Positions 15,236 through 24,662 of a stretch of 64,000 bases of DNA are shown here, piece by piece. A program made the translations under genes and the position numbers. The number at the start of each line of letters is the position of its first letter. Position 1 is the first letter of the stretch. The stretch spans positions 1 through 64,000 of the forward strand of contig SVIJ01000002.1 of NCBI GenBank assembly GCA_015069565.1, read 5' to 3'. This stretch comes from Clostridiales bacterium (GTDB lineage: Bacteria; Bacillota; Clostridia; Christensenellales; Borkfalkiaceae). The notes beneath the pieces were generated by a model, which did not search any database, had not been told where the DNA came from, and saw only the letters and a program-made list of their open reading frames with translations.

Positions 15236-18172
15236 ATGAGCTTTGTACCCAACGACGAACAACGGCAGGTGGTGGAAAACCTTGCCGAAAATATCCTGCT
15301 GTTTGCCAGCGCAGGCACGGGCAAAACCTTTACGGTGGCGCATCGGACGGCGCACATTCTTGCAAGCGGCGCGGCACGTCCCGAGCAAATTCTTTGCCTG
15401 ACCTTCACCATCAAGGCGGCAAACGAGATGCGGGACGATATTCGTCGTATCGTGGGCGAGCAGGGGGAGAAGGTTTGTGTGCAGACCATTCACGGCTTTT
15501 GCTATCGGCTCTTGAAGGAAGAAGAACGCTTGCGCTCGGAGCGGTATTCCGATCCGCAGGTGATCGACGAAGTGGACGAAGAAACCCTTCTCGAAAGCAT
15601 TTTCGCCGCGCGTGCGCCCGAGTGGAAAATCGCGGACACGATTCAAAAATACAACTTAAAAGAAGGTGTAGAAGACTTAAAAACCGCGCCGCTCGTTGCC
15701 TATCGCGGAGAGCTTGGTTGGGCGGTGGACGGCGGCTTTTTGAGCCGAAAAGGAGTGTTTGAACGCGTACCTGCCCCCCATAAATGGGAAAAACCGCAAG
15801 GGGAATGTCCCTATTGCAAGGGGAAATATAGCGAAGGGGAAGAAGTGTGCGCCGCGTGCGGAAAACAGCTTCCTGCGCTTGTCGGGTTTCTCGATGAGCC
15901 TACGCCGCCCCTGCTTTTGAAAAAGAAAAGCCCGTTGATGGGGATTGTCACGCTCATCAAGCACACCCGTCAAGAAATGGAGATTTATTCTGAAAGCGCC
16001 GCCGCCGATTATCAAGCGGCGTGGAAGCATTGCAAAAAGCAAAAGGCGGAAGAAACGCTCCGCGCGCTCTCTTATTTTCAGTTTGCCGTTGGCGGCAAGG
16101 ATGGGGGAGAGATGCTGGTGGATGAGCGAATGGAGCGCGCGCTCGATTTGCACGCAGGGGAGCTTGTTGCCGAGTACGAAAGCGTGCTTGCAAGAAGCAA
16201 TCAGCTGGACTTTGATGATTTGATTTTGCGCGCGAGCCGATACCTGCAAGACGACAAAACACGGAAAAAATACGCCGCGCGCTATCCCTTTATCACCGTG
16301 GATGAAATGCAGGATACTTCCTTGACGGAATATGCTCTTTTGAAGGGGATTTTCACGGGCAACAACGTGATGCTGTGCGGTGACTTTTTTCAGACCATCT
16401 ACGCTTGGCGCGGCTCTTGTCCCGATCAGGTATTATCCGACTTTCAATCGGAGTTTACCCCCACCGTGTACGCGTTCAAGGAAAATTACCGCGCCACGAA
16501 AACGCTGGCAAACGCTACGTTTGGGTATTTGAAAAACACCTATCCTGCTTTGATCGGGAAGTATGCGCCCGCCACCTTGGATACGCATAGTGAAAGGGAC
16601 GGGGATAAGATTGTCTGTTGCGGCTTTGACAACCTGCGCGAAGAAGCGGCGCAAATCTATGAATACGTCCGCACGCATCGTCCGCAAAGCCCTAGCGAGC
16701 TTTGCATTATGGCGCGCTCGAACGGCTATATCGCCAACCTTACCGCCGCTTTTGAACGGCTGAATAGCTTTCAAAAACGGGAAGAAGACAAGGTGCGCTT
16801 TTTTACCGTTGAAAAGGACCACGCCTTTTTCAAGCGCGCGTGCGTCAAGGATATTTTGTCTATCTTGAAGCTGCTTGTCAATCCTACCGATACGGTGAGC
16901 ATGGAGCGGATTGTAGGCAAGTACGTTCGCGGCGTGGGCGCAAAGAGCTTGCAGGCGCTTCGCGATCATTCTACGCTTGGGCTGTCCGTTTGTTCCTTCT
17001 TAAACGAAGGGGTTATTTTGGGGCAAGACCCATACCAGGTATTGATTGAAGCGGCAAAACAGGGAAAAATCGTCGTCTACGATACGGAAACGACGGGCTT
17101 AGATTTGTCGAAGGACGAGCTTGTTCAGCTCTCTGCCATTCGTTTGGATGAACAGGGGGAGATAGCGGATACCTTGGATATGCTGGTCGAGCCGACCGTG
17201 CCCATTTCGCAGGGCGCGTATGAAACGCACGGCTTTGACTTAGACTATATTCGCGCGCACGGCGGCGTGGATGGAAGGACAGCACTCGAAAAGTTTGCGG
17301 CGTTTGCGGACGGGTGTGTACTCGTCGGGCATAATAGCCTGCGGTTTGACGCCCCCTTTCTTCGTCGGCTTTTTAAGGAGCAGGGCTTGCCGCAAGCGGC
17401 AATCCTTGGGGAATACGACACCTTGCCGATGGCAAAGCTCTTTTTGCAGGGGCTTACCGACTATAAGTTATCCACACTTTGCGCGCGGTATGGGGTGGTG
17501 AACGAAGCGGCGCACAACGCGCTCGGGGACATCACCGCGACGGGAAAGGTGCTTTGGAGAATGCTGCAAGAAAACGTTTTGCCCACCGCATCGGAGCGGC
17601 TTTCGGCGGTGGAAAAGTATGCGCCGAAGTTCGAGAAGTTCTTTGCCTTTTATCGGGAGCTTTCCGAGCTTTTAGCGCAGGACCGCGTGGGCGAGCTTGT
17701 ACCGCGTATCATTCAGCGAATGGCTTTGGAAAGGTTCTATCCTGCCGTAGGGGATCGGGAAGCAATGCAGGACGTTGCGGATAGCTTGCGCGGCGCGGAA
17801 GGGCAGGGCGGCGAGCGGTTTCTTGCCGAATATCTTGCGGACGCGGCACTTTCGGGCAGTCAAATGGACGTGCTTTTGGAAAAGCTGCAAAAAATTCCTG
17901 TGATCACCGTCCATCAGGCAAAGGGCTGTGAGTTTTCCACCGTGATTTTAGCAGGGGTGAACGAGCGGTTTTTCCCGTCTTCGCTCTCGAAGGGCACGCC
18001 GCTGGAAGACGAAGAAAAGAAGGTGTTTTACGTGGCGATTACGCGCGCGAAGGAAAAGCTTATTCTCACGCGCGTCACCAAGGATTATAAGACAGGCAAG
18101 CACATTCCTGCAAGCCCGTACGTTGCCGCGATTCCGAGCGAGTACGTTTACACCGATCAGAATTGGTGGTAG
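15236..18172 (+). CDS. UvrD-like helicase with embedded zinc ribbon and DnaQ-like 3'-5' exonuclease domain
   Basis: ASAGTGKTFTVAHR, VDEMQDTS, CGDFFQTIYAWRGS; CPYC..CAAC; VVYDTETTGLD...GHNSLRFDAPFL...AHNALGDITAT; TVHQAKGCEFSTVIL, VAITRAKEKL. Confidence 0.9.
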   Translation: MSFVPNDEQRQVVENLAENILLFASAGTGKTFTVAHRTAHILASGAARPEQILCLTFTIKAANEMRDDIRRIVGEQGEKVCVQTIHGFCYRLLKEEERLRSERYSDPQVIDEVDEETLLESIFAARAPEWKIADTIQKYNLKEGVEDLKTAPLVAYRGELGWAVDGGFLSRKGVFERVPAPHKWEKPQGECPYCKGKYSEGEEVCAACGKQLPALVGFLDEPTPPLLLKKKSPLMGIVTLIKHTRQEMEIYSESAAADYQAAWKHCKKQKAEETLRALSYFQFAVGGKDGGEMLVDERMERALDLHAGELVAEYESVLARSNQLDFDDLILRASRYLQDDKTRKKYAARYPFITVDEMQDTSLTEYALLKGIFTGNNVMLCGDFFQTIYAWRGSCPDQVLSDFQSEFTPTVYAFKENYRATKTLANATFGYLKNTYPALIGKYAPATLDTHSERDGDKIVCCGFDNLREEAAQIYEYVRTHRPQSPSELCIMARSNGYIANLTAAFERLNSFQKREEDKVRFFTVEKDHAFFKRACVKDILSILKLLVNPTDTVSMERIVGKYVRGVGAKSLQALRDHSTLGLSVCSFLNEGVILGQDPYQVLIEAAKQGKIVVYDTETTGLDLSKDELVQLSAIRLDEQGEIADTLDMLVEPTVPISQGAYETHGFDLDYIRAHGGVDGRTALEKFAAFADGCVLVGHNSLRFDAPFLRRLFKEQGLPQAAILGEYDTLPMAKLFLQGLTDYKLSTLCARYGVVNEAAHNALGDITATGKVLWRMLQENVLPTASERLSAVEKYAPKFEKFFAFYRELSELLAQDRVGELVPRIIQRMALERFYPAVGDREAMQDVADSLRGAEGQGGERFLAEYLADAALSGSQMDVLLEKLQKIPVITVHQAKGCEFSTVILAGVNERFFPSSLSKGTPLEDEEKKVFYVAITRAKEKLILTRVTKDYKTGKHIPASPYVAAIPSEYVYTDQNWW

Positions 18173-18207
18173 GCAGGTATGGATTGAATGGTAAAAAGGG
18201 GGTAAAT

Positions 18208-19344
18208 ATGGCGGTTTTGACCGTATTGCAACTCAATGAGTACATCAAGGGGGTCTTTGAAGACGATCCCGCCCTTCAAACGGTGGCGGTAAAGGGGGAG
18301 ATTTCTAACTTTATCCACCATCGAAGCGGGCATATGTATTTTACACTCAAAGACGAAGAGAGCCAAATCAAGGCGGTGATGTTCAAGGGCGCGAATATGC
18401 GTCTTAGCTTCCGCCCTGAGAACGGGCAAAAGGTGGTGGCGATGGGGTCGATTTCCGTCTATTCGCCCGGCGGACAGTATCAGCTCTACGTCGGCGCAAT
18501 GAAGCCCGACGGCATCGGGGATTTGTACCAAGCCTATGAAAAGCTGAAAAATCAGCTTGCGGAAGAAGGGCTGTTTGACGCTCGGCATAAAAAGCCGTTG
18601 CCTGCGTTTCCGCAAAAAATCGGGGTGATCACTTCGGCAAACGGCGCGGCGGTTCGGGATATTATGAACGTCGCAGGCAGGCGTTGCCCGATAACGGAGC
18701 TTTTGCTATATCCTGCCATGGTGCAGGGGGCAGGTACGGATTCATCGCTGATTGCGGCGCTCGATTACTTTGAAAATCGCGGGGATATCGACGTCGTTAT
18801 CATCGGCAGGGGCGGCGGCTCGATTGAAGATCTTTGGGGCTTTAACAGCGAGAAGCTGGCAAGAAAAATCTTTTCGATGAATACCCCCGTGATCTCGGCG
18901 GTCGGGCACGAAACGGATTTCACGATTTGCGATTTTGTTGCCGATAAACGCGCTCCCACGCCGTCCGCGGCGGCGGAGATTGCCGTTCCCGATTTGAAGG
19001 TGGTGCGACAGCGTCTGGATTTGCTTGCCGAACGAGCGGTGAGCGGCGGCATAGGCTCTATCGAAGAAAAGCAAAAGTCGATTGCGGAGTTGCGGCTCTT
19101 TTATGGGGAAAAGAACGTCGAGAAGATTTTGGCGTTGCGTCGAGAACAGCTCAAAGGGATGGCAGGAAAAGCGCAGTCTTTAAGTCCGCTTGCGGTGCTT
19201 TCGCGCGGATACGCGGTGGTCAGCAAGGATGGCAGGGCGGTGAAAGACTCTGCGGAAGTTGGCGTTGGCGACAGCGTGGATATTCGCCTGCAACAGGGCG
19301 CGGTGACGGCGCAAATTACGAAAACGGAAAAGGAGAATGGATAA
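18208..19344 (+). CDS. xseA: Exodeoxyribonuclease VII large subunit
   Basis: LNEYIKGVFEDDPALQTVAVKGEISNF...HRSGHMYFTLKDE, GRGGGSIEDLWGFNSE. Confidence 0.93.
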   Translation: MAVLTVLQLNEYIKGVFEDDPALQTVAVKGEISNFIHHRSGHMYFTLKDEESQIKAVMFKGANMRLSFRPENGQKVVAMGSISVYSPGGQYQLYVGAMKPDGIGDLYQAYEKLKNQLAEEGLFDARHKKPLPAFPQKIGVITSANGAAVRDIMNVAGRRCPITELLLYPAMVQGAGTDSSLIAALDYFENRGDIDVVIIGRGGGSIEDLWGFNSEKLARKIFSMNTPVISAVGHETDFTICDFVADKRAPTPSAAAEIAVPDLKVVRQRLDLLAERAVSGGIGSIEEKQKSIAELRLFYGEKNVEKILALRREQLKGMAGKAQSLSPLAVLSRGYAVVSKDGRAVKDSAEVGVGDSVDIRLQQGAVTAQITKTEKENG

Positions 19345-19579
19345 GATGGATATGACTTACGAACAGGCGTACGAGAAACTGGAAGAATACACCGAGCAGC
19401 TCGAAAGCGGAGAGCTGACATTGGACGAGAGCTTGAAGGTGTTTGAAAAGGCAGTGGGGCTGATTCGCTATTGCGGCGAAAAGCTGGACGGCGCGAAAAA
19501 GCAAATGATGGTGCTCGTGGAAGGGCTGGACGGCGAGTTGGAAGAAACTCCCTTCAACCCCGAAGACTATCGCGGATAA
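19337..19579 (+). CDS. xseB: Exodeoxyribonuclease VII small subunit
   Basis: MTYEQAYEKLEEYTEQLESGELTLDESLKVFEKAVGLIRYC; overlaps xseA. Confidence 0.92.
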   Translation: MDKMDMTYEQAYEKLEEYTEQLESGELTLDESLKVFEKAVGLIRYCGEKLDGAKKQMMVLVEGLDGELEETPFNPEDYRG

Positions 19580-19608
19580 AACGGCTTGCATAGTGTTTTA
19601 AGCGAAGG

Positions 19609-19634
19609 CACACCCTATAAAGGGTGTGTTTTTT
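19609..19634 (+). terminator. Rho-independent terminator
   Basis: CACACCCT-ATAA-AGGGTGTGTTTTTT. Confidence 0.75.
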
Positions 19635-19728
19635 GCTAAAACGAGTGAAAAACTTGCCTACGACTATTGACAAATTAACGGAGAGTGTGGTAAAATAAAT
19701 GCAATCATTTTCAAAAAAGGAACAAGGA

Positions 19729-20124
19729 ATGTTGAATGACGCGGAAAAAGTAAAAGAATGGTTCTCGCATGATCTTTTCGTGCAGGGGATCGGCGCGCAA
19801 ATCGTGGAGCTTTCCCAAGAGAAAACGGTGGTGAAGGCGACGGTTTTGCCTGCTCATCAAAACGCCAACGGCTACGCGCAGGGTGGGATGCTCTATACCG
19901 TTGCCGATTACGCGTTTGCGCTCCATGCAAATTATTTGCACGGACCTACGGTCACGCAAGGGGGTAGAGTGCAATACTTGATCCCTGTTAAGGTCGGGGA
20001 AGAGCTGACCTTTACCGCCACCGAAACCGCGCACGCAGGGCATAATACGGTCAGCGAAGTGGCGGTGAAAAATAACGCAGGCGAAATCGTTTGCGTTTGT
20101 AATTTCAACGGTTTTGTCCGTTGA
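19729..20124 (+). CDS. PaaI-family hotdog thioesterase
   Basis: NANGYAQGGMLYTVADYAFALHAN...QYLIPVKVGEELTFTA. Confidence 0.85.
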   Translation: MLNDAEKVKEWFSHDLFVQGIGAQIVELSQEKTVVKATVLPAHQNANGYAQGGMLYTVADYAFALHANYLHGPTVTQGGRVQYLIPVKVGEELTFTATETAHAGHNTVSEVAVKNNAGEIVCVCNFNGFVR

Positions 20125-20193
20125 GCTAAAAGCGGCTATTTATTTCAACCCATACATGGGTGGCATAAAATACAAAAAAAGAGAGAAATACGC

Positions 20194-21903
20194 ATGAAAG
20201 AATTGATGTTGACGAACAAAGCGATTGCGCGCGGCGCGTGGGAAGCAGGCGTAGCCGTACTGTCGGCGTATCCCGGTACGCCGAGCACCGAGATTGCGGA
20301 AAGCTTTGCCGTGATGGACGGCGTGTACGCGGAATGGGCGCCGAATGAAAAGGTTGCCGTCGAAGTGGCAATCGGCGCGGCGGTGGGCGGCGCTCGGGCA
20401 ATGGCGTGTATGAAGCACGTCGGCTTGAACGTAGCCGCAGACCCCCTGTTCACCGTGGCTTATACGGGCGTGAATGCAGGGCTTGTGATCGTCGTTGCGG
20501 ACGACCCTGGAATGCACTCGTCGCAAAACGAACAGGATTCCCGCTACTACGCAAAGAGCGCGCATATCCCCATGCTCGAACCGTCGAATGCAAGCGAAGC
20601 AAAGGAATTTGTTAAGCTTGCCTACGAGCTTAGCGAGCAGTTCGATACCCCCGTGCTTCTTCGTGAAACGACGAGAGTGGCGCACTCCCACGGTGTGGTG
20701 GATCTTTGCGATCGGGACGAGAGAGAAATCAAGCCTTACGAAAAGGCGATCGGCAAATACGTGATGATGCCCGCGAACGCAATCAAGCGCCACGTCGTAG
20801 TGGAAAAGCGGGATAACGAGCTTGCAAGCTACGTTTGCTCGCTTCCCATCAACCGCGCGGAATATACAAGCGAAAACGAGATCGGTATCGTCTGCTCGGG
20901 TGTGGTTTACGAGTACGTAAAGGAAGCCCTTCCAAACGCCAACGTATTCAAGGTGGGAACGGTTCATCCCGTACCTGTCCCTGCCATTTTGGAATTTTCA
21001 AAGAAGGTAAACGGGCTGTACGTCGTGGAAGAATTAGAGCCGTTTATAGAAGAAACGCTCAAAGCCGCAGGCATTGATTGTAAGGGTAAGGAAATCTTTT
21101 CCCGTCAAGGGGAAATCTCTGTGCCTATACTCCTTGAAAAGCTTGTCGGCGCAAAGGTGGAAACGGCTACGCCTGCGAGCGTGCCTGCTCGTCCCCCTGT
21201 GATGTGCGCAGGCTGTCCGCATAGGGGCGTGTTCTACGTTTTGAACAAGCTCAAACTGACGGTGAACGGCGACATCGGCTGTTATACGCTCGGCGCAGTT
21301 CCCCCCTTGGCGGCGGTGGATACCTGCGTTTGTATGGGCGCGTCCGTCGGTATGGCGCACGGGTTCAAGAAGGCGACGAAGGGCGCAAGCAAAAACGTGG
21401 CGGTGATCGGGGATTCCACCTTCTTACATAGCGGTGTGACAGGGCTTATCAACGCGGTGTATAACCGTAGTGGAATCACCCTGCTCATTTTGGATAACTC
21501 GACGACAGGCATGACGGGGCATCAACAGCACCCTGCGACGGGAAAAGACCTTCAAGGCAACCCTGCCCCCATCGTTTTGCTCGATGAGCTGGTGAAAGCG
21601 TGCGGCGTAAAGGATTTACAAATCGTTGACGCGTACGACGTGAAGGCGGTGGAACAGGCGGTGAAGTCGGCAATCGCTTCGGATCAAGTGAGTGTAATCA
21701 TCGCGCAACGCCCCTGCGCTCTGCTCGATAAATCGAAGAAGCCGACGGCGGTTGTCACGAACTGCAAGAGCTGTGGGCTGTGTATGCGGCTCGGTTGCCC
21801 TGCCATTAGCATGGGGGAAAACGGCGTCGAAATCGACCCGAATCAATGCAACGGCTGCGGTGTGTGCGTGAAGGTTTGCCCCTTCCACGCTATCGAGATT
21901 TGA
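20194..21903 (+). CDS. iorA: Indolepyruvate ferredoxin oxidoreductase alpha subunit
   Basis: AYPGTPSTEIAE, GDIGCYTLGAVPPL, C-terminal CKSCGLCMRLGCP and CNGCGVCVKVCP clusters. Confidence 0.92.
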   Translation: MKELMLTNKAIARGAWEAGVAVLSAYPGTPSTEIAESFAVMDGVYAEWAPNEKVAVEVAIGAAVGGARAMACMKHVGLNVAADPLFTVAYTGVNAGLVIVVADDPGMHSSQNEQDSRYYAKSAHIPMLEPSNASEAKEFVKLAYELSEQFDTPVLLRETTRVAHSHGVVDLCDRDEREIKPYEKAIGKYVMMPANAIKRHVVVEKRDNELASYVCSLPINRAEYTSENEIGIVCSGVVYEYVKEALPNANVFKVGTVHPVPVPAILEFSKKVNGLYVVEELEPFIEETLKAAGIDCKGKEIFSRQGEISVPILLEKLVGAKVETATPASVPARPPVMCAGCPHRGVFYVLNKLKLTVNGDIGCYTLGAVPPLAAVDTCVCMGASVGMAHGFKKATKGASKNVAVIGDSTFLHSGVTGLINAVYNRSGITLLILDNSTTGMTGHQQHPATGKDLQGNPAPIVLLDELVKACGVKDLQIVDAYDVKAVEQAVKSAIASDQVSVIIAQRPCALLDKSKKPTAVVTNCKSCGLCMRLGCPAISMGENGVEIDPNQCNGCGVCVKVCPFHAIEI

Positions 21904-21919
21904 TAGGGGGTACGGCAAT

Positions 21920-22489
21920 ATGATGAATATATTGATTGCAGGCGTCGGCGGCCAAGGAACGCTTCTTGCTAGCCGTGTGCTTGGGAAATATGCGATGCTG
22001 TTAGACAAGGACTGTAAGCTCTCCGAAATCCACGGTATGAGTCAGCGCGGCGGGAGTGTAGTCACCCACGTGCGCATCGGGGAAAAGATCCATTCCCCCG
22101 TCGTTTGGGAAGGGAGCGCGGATATGATTATCGCCTTTGAAGGCTTGGAAGCTTTGCGCGTGAAGCATTATCTGCGCGACGGCGGTATCTTGCTTGTCAA
22201 CGATGAAAAAATCTTGCCTATGCCCTGTATCACGGGTGTGGCGAAATACCCCGACGACGTAAAAGCACAGCTTCTTTCGGCTGTGCCGAACGCAACGTTC
22301 GTCCCCGCGCAAGCGTGGGCGGCGGAAGCAGGCAGCGTAAAAGCAACCAACGTCGTGATGCTCGGCGCGCTTTGCCGTCTGTTTGGCTTCGATAAAGAAG
22401 TGATGAAAAAAGCGGTGGAAGAATGTGTGCCGCAAAAGTTCGTTGCGCTCAATTTAGCGGCGTTCGAGCTTGGCTACGAAAGAGTGTAA
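21920..22489 (+). CDS. iorB: Indolepyruvate ferredoxin oxidoreductase beta subunit
   Basis: ILIAGVGGQGTLLASRVLG...SEIHGMSQRGGSVVTHVR. Confidence 0.92.
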   Translation: MMNILIAGVGGQGTLLASRVLGKYAMLLDKDCKLSEIHGMSQRGGSVVTHVRIGEKIHSPVVWEGSADMIIAFEGLEALRVKHYLRDGGILLVNDEKILPMPCITGVAKYPDDVKAQLLSAVPNATFVPAQAWAAEAGSVKATNVVMLGALCRLFGFDKEVMKKAVEECVPQKFVALNLAAFELGYERV

Positions 22490-22555
22490 AAAATCATTTT
22501 CCGCGCGTGGACGCGGACATGGTCGCCCCAAAAGGCGACAAAGGAATACATACGT

Positions 22556-23860
22556 ATGCAGTATTTTCAAAAAGAACTGGAAACCATGACCCCCGACCAA
22601 AAGAAGGTGTTGCAATCCGAACGCCTTGTAAAAATGGTCAAGTACGTGTACGAAAACCAAAAACCGTACCGCGCGAAGATGGACGCAATCAAGTTGAAGC
22701 CGTCCGACATCAAGTCGATTGACGACATCTATAAATTGCCTTACACCGTCAAGCAAGACCTGCGCGACGCCTACCCCTTCGGGATGATGGCGCGCCCGAG
22801 AAAGGATCTTGTGCGCTTGCACGCATCGTCGGCAACGACGGGTAAGCTCACCGTGGCAGGCTATACGAAAAACGATATCGACATCTGGGCGGACTGCGCG
22901 GCGCGTTCGCTTGTGATGGCAGGCGCGGATGAAGATAGTATCGTCCACATTGCCTACGGCTACGGCTTGTTCACAGGCGGGCTGGGTATGCACTACGGCG
23001 CGGAAAGAATGGGCGCGTGCGTGACGCCTGCATCCGCAGGCAATACGCAAAAGCAAATTCAGCTCATCACCGACTTTGGCGCGGACATCATTTGCTGTAC
23101 CCCTTCGTACATCATCTACCTTGCCGAAGAAATTGAAAAGATGGGCTTAAAAATCGGCACGGACATCAAGCTCAAAGGGGGCGTGTTCGGCGCGGAAGCT
23201 TGGTCGGAAGGGATGCGTGAAGACATCGAAAAACGGCTTGGGCTTCGCGCTTGCGACATCTACGGTCTGAGCGAAATTGCAGGCCCTGGCGTTGCGTGTG
23301 ACTGCCAGTACAAGACGGGTATGCACTTCCAAGACGACCATTTCTATCCCGAAATCGTCGACGTGGATACGCTCGAACCCCTGCCTTACGGCGAAAGCGG
23401 CGAGCTTGTAATTACGACGCTCACCAAGGAAGGAATGCCCTTGCTTCGTTATAGAACGCGCGATATTGCCAGCCTGAACGCCGATCCTTGTCCTTGTGGC
23501 AGAACGACGATTAAGCTCAACAAGATTACGGGCAGAAGCGACGATATGCTGATTATTCGCGGCGTAAACGTGTTCCCTTCGCAGATTGAAAGCGTGCTTT
23601 TGAAGAACCCTGATATTCAACCCCATTACCACATCAACGTGGACCGTGTGAACAATCTCGACGTTATGGAAATCGTCGTAGAGCTTTCCCCGAATATCTC
23701 GATCGACGAAGTCAGCCACGTGGAAGAAATCCGCAGAAAGCTTTCCGCAGATATGACGTCGGCGCTTTCCGTCAGCGCGAAGATTACGCTCGTTTCTCCT
23801 GGTACGGTCGCTCGTAGTGAAGGGAAGGCTAAGCGTATTACCGACCGCCGTAAGTTATAA
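22556..23860 (+). CDS. paaK: Phenylacetate-CoA ligase family protein
   Basis: LHASSATTGKLTVAGYT, YGLSEIAGPGVACDC, GRSDDMLIIRGVNVFPSQIE. Confidence 0.92.
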   Translation: MQYFQKELETMTPDQKKVLQSERLVKMVKYVYENQKPYRAKMDAIKLKPSDIKSIDDIYKLPYTVKQDLRDAYPFGMMARPRKDLVRLHASSATTGKLTVAGYTKNDIDIWADCAARSLVMAGADEDSIVHIAYGYGLFTGGLGMHYGAERMGACVTPASAGNTQKQIQLITDFGADIICCTPSYIIYLAEEIEKMGLKIGTDIKLKGGVFGAEAWSEGMREDIEKRLGLRACDIYGLSEIAGPGVACDCQYKTGMHFQDDHFYPEIVDVDTLEPLPYGESGELVITTLTKEGMPLLRYRTRDIASLNADPCPCGRTTIKLNKITGRSDDMLIIRGVNVFPSQIESVLLKNPDIQPHYHINVDRVNNLDVMEIVVELSPNISIDEVSHVEEIRRKLSADMTSALSVSAKITLVSPGTVARSEGKAKRITDRRKL

Positions 23861-23870
23861 AACAAAGAAT

Positions 23871-24057
23871 ATGCGGCGCGTAGCGTCGTTGCGCTGCGGC
23901 AACCTTCGGTCGTTTACGCCAAGTAAACTCGCTCAGGTTATCCTCGCGCGTCTTGCTACGCTTGCATCTTGCATTGTTTTATGCGTTATTATGGAATATG
24001 TGGCGCGTAGCGTTCGTTGCGCTGTGGCAACCTTCGGTTGTTTATGCTAAGTAGACA
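23871..24057. repeat. Family B structured repeat: one complete and one truncated copy
   Basis: ATGCGGCGCGTAGCG...GTTTAC-GCCAA-GTAAAC...GCTTGCAT, then ATGTGGCGCGTAGCG...GTTTATGCTAAGTAGAC. Confidence 0.75.
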
Positions 24058-24087
24058 GCCATAGAAAATTTGATAAGGAGTAAAAAA

Positions 24088-24489
24088 ATGATTAAGCAAA
24101 TTGCAGTATTTTTGGAAAACAAAGAAGGCAAGGCAAGCGCTTGCTGTAAGCTTTTGAAGGAAGCAGGCGTCAACCTGTACGCAATCTCGATTGCGGATAC
24201 CACCGATTTTGGGATTTTGCGTTTGATTACGGCGGACAATGCTTTGGCTTTGTCCACCTTAAAGGGGGCGGGCTATATCGCGTCGGAAGTGGAGCTTGTC
24301 GGCATTGAAGTTCCCGATAAGGCAGGCGCGTTGGCGGACGTCTTGATTGCGCTTGGCGAAGCGCGCGTGAACGTGGAATATATGTATTCCTATGCGGAAG
24401 TGGACGGGCACGCAAAGATCGCGCTGAAAACCGCCGCGCCGCAAATGGCAATTTCCGTCTTGGAAGATTTGGGGGCGAAAATCCTGTAA
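24088..24489 (+). CDS. ACT domain protein
   Basis: MIKQIAVFLENKEGKASACCKLLKEAGVNLYAISIADTTDFGILRLI; tandem ACT repeats. Confidence 0.85.
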   Translation: MIKQIAVFLENKEGKASACCKLLKEAGVNLYAISIADTTDFGILRLITADNALALSTLKGAGYIASEVELVGIEVPDKAGALADVLIALGEARVNVEYMYSYAEVDGHAKIALKTAAPQMAISVLEDLGAKIL

Positions 24490-24529
24490 TACGCCAAAAA
24501 GTGGCATACAGGTACGAAATGAACGTAAA

Positions 24530-24557
24530 AAACACCGCTTTTTTGGCGGTGTTTTTT
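24530..24557 (+). terminator. Rho-independent terminator
   Basis: AAAACACCGC-TTTTTT-GGCGGTGTTTTTT. Confidence 0.75.
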
Positions 24558-24662
24558 GTTGTCTTTTGAGATCCTTCCCCTCAAGGGGAAGGCAAGCAGG
24601 GCGTGTGCATAAAATAACAGCCGACGGAAAATCCGTCGGCTGTCGTTATTGATTACAATAGA

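Noticed and set aside
24567-24600. CCTTCCCCTCAAGGGGAAGG hairpin, also near 42836-42858
   Set aside because: Common simple palindrome; two copies with little else to support a functional claim.
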